NCBI GenBank assembly: GCA_042095055.1
Contig: JBELBZ010000001.1
Location: 62,001-126,000, forward strand
Direction: 5' to 3'
DNA length: 64,000 bases
From: UBA8752 sp042095055
GTDB taxonomy: Bacteria; Bacteroidota; Bacteroidia; Flavobacteriales_D; Sanyastnellaceae
Positions within the stretch are counted from its first letter, which is position 1; each line of letters opens with the position of its first letter. Both the position numbers and the translations under genes were made by a program. The notes below the pieces were generated by a model. It was given only the letters and a program-made list of their open reading frames with translations, searched no databases and was not told where the DNA came from. Of the stretch, positions 9,231 through 16,665 are shown in pieces.

Positions 9231-9734
9231 TCAGAAGGCAGGGACCCAAGGGTCAATCAGAGGAAGGAGCGTGCGGGCTGTGGTATCCAACCAAGGCCAC
9301 AGGTGGCTCTCTTCAAGCCAAGCGCTGGGCAGCCATTCGGTGCCCATGGAACCTTGGATGACCATCAGCAAAATGGACCAAAACAACCAAGAACGCCCCA
9401 CCGAAAACACCAAGCCAGCCATTCTATCAAACGGCTTCAGTGCAGTGATGTCCACCATTTTTTCGAGCAACCTGCCCAGCAGGTGCACCCCCACCGCCAC
9501 GGTGATGAACGTCACGGCAAAAGCCAGGATGCCGAGGTAGGATTTGCCGATGGCGAATTGTGCATCGAGCCAACCAGCGGCCACATCGGAGCCAAACAAG
9601 GCGGCGTAAGCCCCCAAAAAAAGGGCCACCAATCCGGTGACCTCGAGGATGAGGCCACGCCGGATTCCGCGCACCGCCCCCCACAACAAGGGGATGGAAA
9701 GGATGATATCCAGCGGGCTGATTCCTTCGGGCAT
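9231..9734 (-). CDS. cvpA: CvpA family membrane protein
   Basis: A 167-residue inner-membrane protein with four predicted helices and the early motif GAVRGIRRGL, typical of CvpA (colicin V production) proteins, whose role in envelope homeostasis is poorly defined. The last ~30 residues are Trp-rich and probably cytoplasmic or amphipathic. The ATG at 9734 is used; the reading frame also has a TTG four codons upstream. It shares an intergenic region with the divergent GNAT gene. Confidence 0.88.
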   Translation of the reverse strand: MPEGISPLDIILSIPLLWGAVRGIRRGLILEVTGLVALFLGAYAALFGSDVAAGWLDAQFAIGKSYLGILAFAVTFITVAVGVHLLGRLLEKMVDITALKPFDRMAGLVFSVGRSWLFWSILLMVIQGSMGTEWLPSAWLEESHLWPWLDTTARTLLPLIDPWVPAF

Positions 9735-9748
9735 GTTGCTGTGCAATC

Positions 9749-9756
9749 TACGTTTG
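9749..9756 (+). promoter_or_regulatory. Predicted -7 box of the GNAT-aspartate kinase unit
   Basis: TACGTTTG is a perfect TAnnTTTG match, and it ends 5 nt before the ATG at 9762, implying a leaderless or near-leaderless mRNA. Confidence 0.5.
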
Positions 9757-9761
9757 TAGAC

Positions 9762-10256
9762 ATGAATGGAGCAGCGGGTAGAATCAGACAGGCCTCAGCC
9801 GGAGACATTCCCAAGGCTTACGCCCTCATTCGCGAACTGGCAGAATACGAGCGGGCCTTGGACCAGGTCAACATTGGCGAAGCCACATTGCTGGAAGATG
9901 GCTTTGGCCCGAACCCGGCCTATGGCCTCCTCGTTGTCGAGCCTGCCGATCGGGATGAGGTGGTGGGCGTGGCCCTGCATTATGAGAAATACAGCACTTG
10001 GAATGGACGCTGCCTGTTTTTGGAAGACCTCGTGGTCACCCAATCAGAGCGGGGCAAGGGATATGGAAAGCTCCTGTTTCAGGCGGTGGCCGCTGAGGCT
10101 GTGCACCGAGGCTGCGCCTACATGCAATGGCAGGTGCTGGACTGGAACACCCCCGCCATTGATTTCTACAAGTCGCTGGATTCAGAAGTCAGCAGCGAAT
10201 GGCTCAACGGCCGATTGGAAGGAGACGCGCTGAGCAGGTTGGCCCAAGGATCATGA
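9762..10256 (+). CDS. GNAT family N-acetyltransferase (diamine acetyltransferase-like)
   Basis: A 164-residue Gcn5-related acetyltransferase. The acetyl-CoA loop SERGKGYGK is at about residues 92-100, preceded by the strand FLEDLVV, and the C-terminal NTPAIDFYKSL is the common GNAT ending. The length and the LAEYERAL segment near the N-terminus resemble spermidine/spermine or thialysine acetyltransferases, but the substrate cannot be fixed from sequence. Its stop overlaps the start of the aspartate kinase gene (ATGA), so the two are translationally coupled; a lysine-like substrate would fit that pairing but is only a guess. Confidence 0.85.
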   Translation: MNGAAGRIRQASAGDIPKAYALIRELAEYERALDQVNIGEATLLEDGFGPNPAYGLLVVEPADRDEVVGVALHYEKYSTWNGRCLFLEDLVVTQSERGKGYGKLLFQAVAAEAVHRGCAYMQWQVLDWNTPAIDFYKSLDSEVSSEWLNGRLEGDALSRLAQGS

Positions 10257-11320
10257 GGCGAGAGGTACACAAGTTCGGTGGGGCTTCTGTGCGGGATGCG
10301 GAAGCAGTTCGGAACGTCGGAAGCATTGTGCTTGGTTTGTGGAACCGGGGGGTTCAGCCGGTGGTGGTGGTCAGCGCCATGGCGAAGTCCACCAATGCAC
10401 TGGAAAAAATTTGGACAGGACTGCCAGAGGGCGGAGCAGTTGAGCCTCTGTGCGCAGATGTGCTGGGGTTTCATGCCAATGTGGTCCAGGAATTGGGCCT
10501 GCCGGAGGACCTGCTCCAAACTGATGTGGCAGAATTTCTGGCGGTAGCCGAGGGTCTAAAAGGCCGAGGTTCTGCCGATGCAGCGGGCTATGACGCCCTC
10601 GTTGGCTTTGGCGAACGCATGTCCACGCGCATTGTCCATGCCCATCTGGTGCAGATTGGCCTCGCGGCACAATGGTTGTCGGCATGGGAACTCGTTCGGA
10701 CCGATGAAGCGCACCGCGCGGCACAGGTTCAATTACCAGCTACCGGCGATGCGGTGAGACTCGCCATGACTGGCATCGGCCAGGGATTGGCGGTGACCCA
10801 AGGCTTTGTAGGAGGGGCCGCCAACGGCGCCCCCACGACCTTGGGCCGCGAAGGTTCTGACTTCAGTGGGGCATTGTTTGCGGAGGCCTGGGGTGCAGAA
10901 CGTCTCGTGGTATGGAAAGACGTTGAGGGGGTGATGACGGGTGACCCTCGGCACTGGCCGGAGGCCACAAAAATGGACAGGCTGGATCACGGCACTGCCG
11001 AGCGGATGAGCCTTGCCGGAGCGGGAATTTTGCACCCCGCGACAATGGCACCGCTCCGACGTGCTGGAATTCCATTGGAGGTGCGCAGTTTTCAGCGGCC
11101 GGGGATGGAGGGAACCGTGATTGGAGAGCAGCATGCACCTTCAGACCTTCCTGCGCTGTGGGCTTTTGAGGAGGAAGCGTCAGGGGAAAAGAAGGTGCGC
11201 TGTCTCACCGCTGATCCAGATTTAGCCATGGCAGAATGGAATGCTGTTTTTCCCGACCGCCAGGCGTCCTCAGTGGAGGTCGACCCCAACATCGAGGGGT
11301 GTTTCCGGCTGGTTTTTTGA
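10253..11320 (+). CDS. Aspartate kinase-like protein without ACT regulatory domains
   Basis: A 355-residue amino-acid kinase. The aspartokinase signature KFGGASV (residues 7-13), GFGERMS, GREGSDFSG, KDVEGVMTGDPR and the LHPATM motif are all present, so the catalytic domain (about 1-290) looks complete. It should phosphorylate aspartate for lysine, threonine and methionine synthesis. Aspartokinases usually carry two ACT domains after the kinase domain and exceed 400 residues; here only about 65 residues remain and none resembles an ACT domain. The start (ATG inside the preceding stop) puts the KFGG motif at the usual distance. Downstream there is no homoserine dehydrogenase fusion. Confidence 0.85.
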   Translation: MRREVHKFGGASVRDAEAVRNVGSIVLGLWNRGVQPVVVVSAMAKSTNALEKIWTGLPEGGAVEPLCADVLGFHANVVQELGLPEDLLQTDVAEFLAVAEGLKGRGSADAAGYDALVGFGERMSTRIVHAHLVQIGLAAQWLSAWELVRTDEAHRAAQVQLPATGDAVRLAMTGIGQGLAVTQGFVGGAANGAPTTLGREGSDFSGALFAEAWGAERLVVWKDVEGVMTGDPRHWPEATKMDRLDHGTAERMSLAGAGILHPATMAPLRRAGIPLEVRSFQRPGMEGTVIGEQHAPSDLPALWAFEEEASGEKKVRCLTADPDLAMAEWNAVFPDRQASSVEVDPNIEGCFRLVF

Positions 11321-11342
11321 CCCCAAACCGACACATTGGGAC

Positions 11343-11373
11343 AAAAAAAAGCCAGTTCCAGGGGGAACCGGCT
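11343..11373 (-). terminator. Intrinsic terminator of the DUF2795 gene
   Basis: On the minus strand an AGCCGGTTCC / GGAACTGGCT hairpin (one wobble) is followed directly by eight T residues. It sits 24 bp after the DUF2795 stop. On the plus strand the same hairpin lies just after the aspartate kinase stop but has a weak T tail. Confidence 0.8.
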
Positions 11374-11396
11374 TTCGCTGCTTCACGCAGTGAAGG

Positions 11397-11618
11397 TCAA
11401 TATTCGTCTTCATTGAAGAAGAAGTCTTCTTTCGACGGGTAGTCGGGCCAGATGTCTTCAATGGTATCGTAAGTCTCTTGATCGTCTTCGATGTGCTGGA
11501 GGTTCTCCACCACTTCGAGCGGAGCACCCGTGCGCATGGCGAAGTCAATCAGCTCGTCCTTTGTGGCGGGCCAAGGAGCGTCTTCGAGGTAGGAGGCAAG
11601 TTCAAGTGTCCAATACAT
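11397..11618 (-). CDS. DUF2795 family small acidic protein
   Basis: A 73-residue acidic protein with the DUF2795 pattern: an aromatic N-terminus (MYWTLELASYLE), APWPATKDELIDFA, then VVENLQ and a highly acidic tail ending in DEDEY. The family is short, conserved in Bacteroidota and of unknown function; the fold is thought to be a compact helix bundle. It is a single-gene unit: a well-formed promoter lies 22 bp upstream of the ATG and an intrinsic terminator 24 bp after the stop, which suggests solid, independent expression. Confidence 0.85.
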   Translation of the reverse strand: MYWTLELASYLEDAPWPATKDELIDFAMRTGAPLEVVENLQHIEDDQETYDTIEDIWPDYPSKEDFFFNEDEY

Positions 11619-11639
11619 GGTGTATCACATTTGGGCGCG

Positions 11640-11670
11640 GCAAAAGTAACCGAGTTGCGATTCTGTGCAA
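11640..11670 (-). promoter_or_regulatory. Promoter of the DUF2795 gene (-33/-7)
   Basis: On the minus strand TTG (11668-11670), a 19-bp spacer and TACTTTTG (11641-11648) match the Bacteroidota consensus TTG-N19-TAnnTTTG exactly. This and the phoB-like promoter are the best formed in the window. Confidence 0.75.
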
Positions 11671-11702
11671 GCCTTACGCGAAATCAGGCCAAAATGTTCA
11701 CC

Positions 11703-12260
11703 TCAAGAGCCCGAATTCTTGTCCCGAGGCCACTTTTCCTCTACCGTTCCTTCGGAATGTGCTGCCCAGCGGCCAAGGGTAAAAAGGGCGTCGCTCAGTC
11801 TGTTGAGGTACCGCATGGCGTCTGCAGACTGCACAACGAGCCTGTCCAATGCGACTGCGCGGCGCTCGGACCTGCGGCAAACCGTTCGGGCGACATGACA
11901 CGCAGAAACCGCGGGAGAACCCCCAGGCAACACAAAATGGCGCAGCGGCGGCAGGTCTTGCTCGAGGCCGTCAATCCAGTGCTCCAACCGCTCCACATCG
12001 GACGCGTCCACCTTGGGCTGTCCCTCGCGGGGTCCGTTGGGGTCGGCAAACATGCCGCCAATGCGAAACAAATGGTCTTGGATGTTGCGGAGGTCTTCGC
12101 GCTGTGGGGCCAGCGTAGGGTGGTCCAACAAGGCGCCCATGAAGGCATTGAGTTCGTCTATGGTGCCATAGGCCTCGATTCGGGCGTCGTCCTTGTGGAC
12201 CCGGGATCCATCAAACAACGAAGTCTCACCACCATCTCCGGTGCGGGTATAGATGCGCAT
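11703..12260 (-). CDS. Cob(I)yrinic acid a,c-diamide adenosyltransferase (PduO type)
   Basis: A 185-residue PduO-type ATP:cob(I)alamin adenosyltransferase that makes adenosylcobalamin. The N-terminal ATP loop TRTGDGGETSL (about residues 5-15) and the DARIEAYGTIDELN motif are diagnostic, and the later R/A-rich helices carry the conserved CRRSER segment. The product would feed B12 enzymes such as methylmalonyl-CoA mutase, and the matching epimerase is encoded at 25.0-25.4 kb. A -7-like box (CACCTTTG, 12265-12272) ends 4 nt before the ATG. It is divergent from the dCMP deaminase gene. Confidence 0.93.
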   Translation of the reverse strand: MRIYTRTGDGGETSLFDGSRVHKDDARIEAYGTIDELNAFMGALLDHPTLAPQREDLRNIQDHLFRIGGMFADPNGPREGQPKVDASDVERLEHWIDGLEQDLPPLRHFVLPGGSPAVSACHVARTVCRRSERRAVALDRLVVQSADAMRYLNRLSDALFTLGRWAAHSEGTVEEKWPRDKNSGS

Positions 12261-12310
12261 GCTACAAAGGTGCACCTTGAAACACAACCGATGTCAAGGC
12301 AGGGGCAGGG

Positions 12311-12766
12311 ATGCGGGTCGGCAACTACCTTCGTTGGGTGGATGGTGAAAAGCAAAGACGCTACGACAGGGCATATCTGAGGATGGCCCGGGAATGGGCC
12401 GCCCTGTCTCATTGTCAGCGGAAGCAAGTGGGCGCGCTGATTGTGCGCGACGGCATGATTGTATCCGATGGATACAACGGAACACCAAGCGGCATGCCCA
12501 ATGCCTGCGAAAACGATGCAGGAGAAACGCATTGGTATGTGCTCCACGCAGAGGCCAACGCCATCACCAAACTGGCGCGGTCTTCCCATACCGCTCAAGG
12601 GGCCACCCTGTACATCACCTTGTCTCCGTGCCGGGAGTGTGCCAAGCTGATCCACCAGGTGGGCATCCGCCGTTTGGTGTACATCGACGCCTACAAGGAC
12701 GATTCGGGTTTGAAGTTCTTGAACCAAGCGGGGGTCGAAACTGTACGTTACTCAGATGTCCACTAA
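12311..12766 (+). CDS. dCMP deaminase family protein
   Basis: A 151-residue zinc-dependent cytidine/deoxycytidylate deaminase. The HAEANAI motif (His79, catalytic Glu81) and PCREC (Cys107, Cys110) form the zinc site. The 'GYNGTPSGMPN' loop is typical of dCMP deaminases (ComEB-like), which convert dCMP to dUMP as precursor for dTMP. The coding end overlaps the start of the S41 protease gene by 11 bp, so the two are transcribed together. No convincing -7 box is seen in the short divergent gap upstream. Confidence 0.92.
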   Translation: MRVGNYLRWVDGEKQRRYDRAYLRMAREWAALSHCQRKQVGALIVRDGMIVSDGYNGTPSGMPNACENDAGETHWYVLHAEANAITKLARSSHTAQGATLYITLSPCRECAKLIHQVGIRRLVYIDAYKDDSGLKFLNQAGVETVRYSDVH

Positions 12767-14423
12767 ACGCCCATCCGCACCCCGAGCTTGGCTCCCTTTG
12801 GCCTTGGGCGTTGCCCTCATGTTGGGCGCCTATTTGGGCCGCGGCCTCAACCGAGAGCAGCCAATTTGGAGCATGCAAGGGCCCGCTTATGTTCCCACGG
12901 GGCAAGTGTTGTCCTCCGTTTTGGACCGCATCGACCGCATGTATGTGGATCCGGTGGACCGGTCGCGGTTGACTGAGGTGGCGATTGACGCCATCTTGGA
13001 TGAGTTGGACCCCCACAGCGATTGGTTCAGCAGTGCTGAACTCGCGGCCATGGCGGAGCCGATGGAGGGCAATTTCGAGGGCATCGGCGTGGAGTTTCTG
13101 CTTCAGGATGATACCATCATGGTGGTCACGCCCATCCCTGGAGGTCCCAGCGAACAGGCGGGTGTGATGGCGGGTGACCGCATCGTAGAAGTCGACGATT
13201 CGGTGATAGCCGGCACGGGACTGACCAACTCCAAGGTCATGGAATTGCTCAAAGGCCCTGCGGGCACCAGCGTGCGCCTGGGGCTCTACCGTCCCAGCCG
13301 TCCGGCCAGCGATTCAGTGGCGGTGAACATTCGCCGAGGGCGCATACCCATTCACAGCGTGGTTTCCGCTGAGCTCCTCGGAGACATCGGTTACCTCAAG
13401 GTCATTCGTTTCGCGCGCAATACCCACGAGGAGTTTGAGGCGGCCCTCTATGCCATGCGCGATGCCGGAGCCCAGCGTTTTGTTCTGGATTTGCGGGGCA
13501 ATGGGGGCGGTTACCTGCACGCTGCAGTGCCCATGGTGGAGCATTTTCTGGAAAAGGGAGACCTCGTGGTATACACGGAGGGGACGTCTCAGCCCCGCCG
13601 AGAATACGTCACCGACCGCCCGGGCGCCTTCCGCTCTGAGCCATTGGTGATCATGGTCGACGAAGGCAGCGCTTCGGCCAGCGAAATTTTTGCTGGCGCC
13701 ATCCAAGACCACGACCGTGGAGTGGTGGTTGGACGCCGAACCTTCGGAAAAGGCCTGGTCCAAGAAGAGTTTCCCGTGGCTGACCGTGGCGCCCTGAGGC
13801 TGACCGTGGCCCGATACTACACGCCCAGTGGCCGGTCGATTCAACGGCCCTATGGCAACGGCGTCGATTACGAACAAGAATGGCGCGAGCGCGAGGAGCG
13901 CGGCGAATACCTCGAGGAAGACAGTGTGTTTCAGGTGGACTCCTTGGCATTTTTGACCCGGTCTGGACGCACCGTATTTGGAGGCGGGGGCATAGCACCT
14001 GATGTTTTTGTGCCCTTGGATACCGGGAGCTATCCCGCGTCTTTCAGGGAGCTGGTGTATGCAGGCCGCATCCGGGAATACGCATTTCTGCTCACCGAAG
14101 AGAAGCGCACTGAATTCGTGGCCATGGGCGATGTCTCGGCCTTCCTCGAGCAAGTCAACAACGGCTACGACCTCGGTGCATCCGCGCTGGTTGACGAAAC
14201 CTTCCTCCCTGAGGAAGGGCGCACCCGTGCGGTTGACCTGACCCGCAAGAGAATTGTGGAGCGCGTGGCACACAATGTCTGGGGCGAGTCCGCAGGCCAC
14301 AGGTCTGTTTTGGGTTGGGACAACGAATGGCTTTCTGCGCAAGAGGTTTTTGGAGACATCTCCACCTTGTTGACACCGGACCCCTCAGCCCTCCAAGGCA
14401 CAGAGCCCGAACAGAACGACTAA
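12756..14423 (+). CDS. Carboxy-terminal processing peptidase (S41)
   Basis: A 555-residue periplasmic serine protease anchored by an N-terminal helix (about 12-30). A PDZ domain spans about 100-185, followed by the S41 catalytic domain. The catalytic pair is visible: Ser307 in GSASASE and Lys332 in FGKGLVQ. About 200 residues follow the catalytic lysine; they include a charged linker with several consecutive Glu/Arg residues and a C-terminal helical region typical of the Bacteroidota branch. Such proteases trim or degrade envelope proteins. It overlaps the deaminase gene at its 5' end. Confidence 0.94.
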   Translation: MSTKRPSAPRAWLPLALGVALMLGAYLGRGLNREQPIWSMQGPAYVPTGQVLSSVLDRIDRMYVDPVDRSRLTEVAIDAILDELDPHSDWFSSAELAAMAEPMEGNFEGIGVEFLLQDDTIMVVTPIPGGPSEQAGVMAGDRIVEVDDSVIAGTGLTNSKVMELLKGPAGTSVRLGLYRPSRPASDSVAVNIRRGRIPIHSVVSAELLGDIGYLKVIRFARNTHEEFEAALYAMRDAGAQRFVLDLRGNGGGYLHAAVPMVEHFLEKGDLVVYTEGTSQPRREYVTDRPGAFRSEPLVIMVDEGSASASEIFAGAIQDHDRGVVVGRRTFGKGLVQEEFPVADRGALRLTVARYYTPSGRSIQRPYGNGVDYEQEWREREERGEYLEEDSVFQVDSLAFLTRSGRTVFGGGGIAPDVFVPLDTGSYPASFRELVYAGRIREYAFLLTEEKRTEFVAMGDVSAFLEQVNNGYDLGASALVDETFLPEEGRTRAVDLTRKRIVERVAHNVWGESAGHRSVLGWDNEWLSAQEVFGDISTLLTPDPSALQGTEPEQND

Positions 14424-14428
14424 ATTCG
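14421..14428 (+). promoter_or_regulatory. Predicted -7 box of the superoxide dismutase gene, built on a stop codon
   Basis: TAAATTCG fits TAnnTTYG. Its first three bases are the TAA stop of the protease gene. It lies 30 nt upstream of the sod ATG. Confidence 0.4.
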
Positions 14429-14458
14429 CATACCGAAGAACCCCTCAATTTCACTTCT

Positions 14459-15064
14459 ATGTCTTTTGAACTCCCCGCACTTCCCTACGCTTACGACGCC
14501 CTCGAGCCCCACATCGATGCGCGCACCATGGAAATTCACCACGGAAAGCACCACGCTGGTTACACGGCCAAGCTGAATGCTGCGGTCGAAGGCACAGACC
14601 TCGCCGGAAAGTCCATCGAAGACCTGTGCGGCCAGCACGCCGACAACGGTGCTGTGCGCAACAACGGCGGCGGATACTACAACCACAATATGTTCTGGAC
14701 GAGCATGTCACCCAACGGTGGTGGCACGCCTTCTGGCGACCTCGGAGCGGCCATCGATGCTGCGTTTGGCAGTTATGATGGATTCAAGGAGGCCTTTGCT
14801 GCCGCTGCTGCAACACGCTTTGGAAGCGGTTGGGCTTGGCTGTGCGTCAAAGACGGCGCCTTGGAGGTGTGCTCATCAGCCAACCAAGACAACCCGCTGA
14901 TGGCCGGTGTTGGATGTGGTGGCAGCCCCATCCTCGGCCTGGACGTTTGGGAGCACGCTTACTACTTGAACTACCAGAACCGCCGTCCCGATTACATCGC
15001 GGCGTTCTTCAATGTGATCGATTGGAACGCCATCTCTGAGCGTTTCGCCGCTGCACGCGGCTGA
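14459..15064 (+). CDS. Superoxide dismutase (Mn-type residues)
   Basis: A 201-residue Fe/Mn superoxide dismutase converting superoxide to peroxide and oxygen. Metal ligands are His27 (HHGKHH region), His76 (NHNMFW), Asp162 and His166 (DVWEHAYY). The outer-sphere residues point to manganese or cambialistic use: Gly72 occupies the position of the Gln found in iron enzymes, and Gln143 is present in the NQDNPL motif. There is no signal peptide, so the enzyme is cytoplasmic. The ATG at 14459 gives the standard N-terminus. A -7 box on the preceding stop codon suggests its own promoter. Confidence 0.96.
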   Translation: MSFELPALPYAYDALEPHIDARTMEIHHGKHHAGYTAKLNAAVEGTDLAGKSIEDLCGQHADNGAVRNNGGGYYNHNMFWTSMSPNGGGTPSGDLGAAIDAAFGSYDGFKEAFAAAAATRFGSGWAWLCVKDGALEVCSSANQDNPLMAGVGCGGSPILGLDVWEHAYYLNYQNRRPDYIAAFFNVIDWNAISERFAAARG

Positions 15065-15080
15065 TTCGGTGCTCCGCCGC

Positions 15081-15776
15081 ATGCGATACCTCATTCTCGT
15101 CGCGGGCGGCACAGGCACCCGCATGAACCGGCCGGTCGCCAAGCAGTTTTTGCCGCTTGGGGGCCGGCCGGTGATCGTGCATACCCTCGACAAATTCAGA
15201 CAGGCCTATCCAGACCTGCACATCGTGTTGGTGCTCCATGATAGCCTGCATCCCGAATGGGAAAGGGTGGTGCAAGACCATCCGGAAGCAAGCGTGAACC
15301 GTGTGGTCAATGGAGGTGCCGAAAGGTTCCATTCCGTGCGACAAGGGTTGGCCGCATTGCCCGAAGGGGATGGCTTGGTGGGCATCCACGATGCCGTCCG
15401 TCCCTTTGCAGAAGTGGAGACCATCCGGCGGTGTTATGATGCTGCCGAAAAAAGCGGTGCTGCGGTCCCTGTGGTCCCGGTCAAAGACACCATTCGCCAG
15501 GTGGGAGAACGCGGCAGCGCTCCCCTGGACCGCGCGGCTTTGCGGGCGGTACAGACGCCACAGGTTTTTTCCTTGCCCCGCCTTCGGGTGGCTTATGAAG
15601 TGGGCTACAAACCCCATTTTACGGACGATGCATCCGTTTGGGAATTTGATGGGAGTGCCGTGACCTTGGTCGACGGCGATTTGCACAACATCAAGATCAC
15701 CACCCCCGAAGATTTGCTGAGTGCGGAGGCTTTTCTCAGCCTGCGAAGTGCCCCGAACGGGCCTGTCCAGCGCTGA
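15081..15776 (+). CDS. ispD: 2-C-methyl-D-erythritol 4-phosphate cytidylyltransferase
   Basis: A 231-residue enzyme of the MEP isoprenoid pathway that couples CTP to methylerythritol phosphate. The N-terminal nucleotide loop VAGGTGTRM and KQFLPLGGRP, the HDAVRPF motif and PVKDTI identify it. The first Gly-rich motif reads VAGG rather than AAGxG, a pattern seen in Bacteroidota IspD. The start is the ATG at 15081; a GTG 12 bp earlier is also in frame. It follows the sod gene by 16 nt. The last 41 bp overlap the convergent CPBP protease gene. Confidence 0.93.
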   Translation: MRYLILVAGGTGTRMNRPVAKQFLPLGGRPVIVHTLDKFRQAYPDLHIVLVLHDSLHPEWERVVQDHPEASVNRVVNGGAERFHSVRQGLAALPEGDGLVGIHDAVRPFAEVETIRRCYDAAEKSGAAVPVVPVKDTIRQVGERGSAPLDRAALRAVQTPQVFSLPRLRVAYEVGYKPHFTDDASVWEFDGSAVTLVDGDLHNIKITTPEDLLSAEAFLSLRSAPNGPVQR

Positions 15777-16653
15777 TCGCGGGTGGCATGAACCTGTGGT
15801 AGGCCGCGAAGATGGCCGCGGTCAATGCGAGGCTGACCACAACGGTCCAGGTCTCAACTTCAAAGAGGTCTTCGGTCATGCTTCCCGTATACCACAGCGT
15901 AATTGCGGCCCCGGCGTTGTTGACGAAGTGGGCGAGCATCCCCGGTACAATGCTGCCGCTGCGGTAGGCAAACCATCCGAAGAGGGCGCCGAGAAATACG
16001 CGTGGCAGGAAGCCATAAAATTGAAAGTGGATGGCGCTGAAGATGACAGAGGCGATGGCAATGCCCAACCAAGGCTTCCCAGTAGCCCGAATCAGCAGCG
16101 GTTGAAGCGCTCCGCGAAAAGCCAACTCCTCAAACACGGCAGGCACCAAGGCTACGCTGATGATCACGATGATGCGCCGGGAACCCTCTGCGGTAACCAA
16201 GAAGGTGGTAACCTTCTCCAGCATCTCTTCAATGGGTTTGAGCGCGGCTTCCAACACAGAGCCTTCGGGAATGGCCATCACGTTCCATTCGTAGAGCAAG
16301 GCCATCAAGGGTGATGAAAACAGCGTGGCCATCACGACCAGAATGAGACCCCATGGCGCCATGGCGCGGCGGTTGGTGTTCAGTCCTATGGGCACAGACC
16401 GTTTCCACAGGGCTGCCGCGACCCAGACGGCCCCGCCAAATCCGAGGGCCTGGCTGATGAGGTTTTGGAAGTGCAACTGCCACCAGTCGCTGTCGCTGGA
16501 GGGCAATGCGCCCCCGGGTATGACGCTTACGCCTTCCGAAAAAAAGAGGGGGGACACGAGCCCCGCCAGAACGGAGGCTGTCACAGAGCACACAAAGACA
16601 AGCCCGAGAAAGATGAGCGCCCGACTGAGCGCTTGAATGCGATCGCTGTTCAC
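15736..16653 (-). CDS. CPBP family intramembrane metalloprotease
   Basis: A 305-residue polytopic protein (about seven to eight helices) with the CPBP/Abi signatures: motif 1 EExxxR (Glu175, Glu176, Arg180), motif 2 FxxxH (FSAIH, His209) and motif 3 with His242 near HFVNNA. Members are Rce1-like glutamate intramembrane proteases; substrates here are unknown. Translation starts at a GTG, and a -7 box formed on the dusB stop codon ends 4 nt before it, which supports this start. Its 3' end overlaps ispD on the opposite strand by 41 bp, so the C-terminal coding sequence is constrained in both directions. Confidence 0.9.
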   Translation of the reverse strand: MNSDRIQALSRALIFLGLVFVCSVTASVLAGLVSPLFFSEGVSVIPGGALPSSDSDWWQLHFQNLISQALGFGGAVWVAAALWKRSVPIGLNTNRRAMAPWGLILVVMATLFSSPLMALLYEWNVMAIPEGSVLEAALKPIEEMLEKVTTFLVTAEGSRRIIVIISVALVPAVFEELAFRGALQPLLIRATGKPWLGIAIASVIFSAIHFQFYGFLPRVFLGALFGWFAYRSGSIVPGMLAHFVNNAGAAITLWYTGSMTEDLFEVETWTVVVSLALTAAIFAAYHRFMPPAISAGQARSGHFAG

Positions 16654-16657
16654 GTGT

Positions 16658-16665
16658 CGAATCTA
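16658..16665 (-). promoter_or_regulatory. Predicted -7 box of the CPBP gene, built on the dusB stop codon
   Basis: Minus-strand TAGATTCG fits TAnnTTYG; the TAG is the stop of dusB. The box ends 4 nt before the GTG start, predicting a leaderless transcript. Confidence 0.45.

Noticed and set aside
13314..14342. Long open frame (342 codons) antisense to the S41 protease gene
   Set aside because: High G+C leaves long shadow frames opposite real genes; it has no domain signature and mirrors the codon pattern of the protease.
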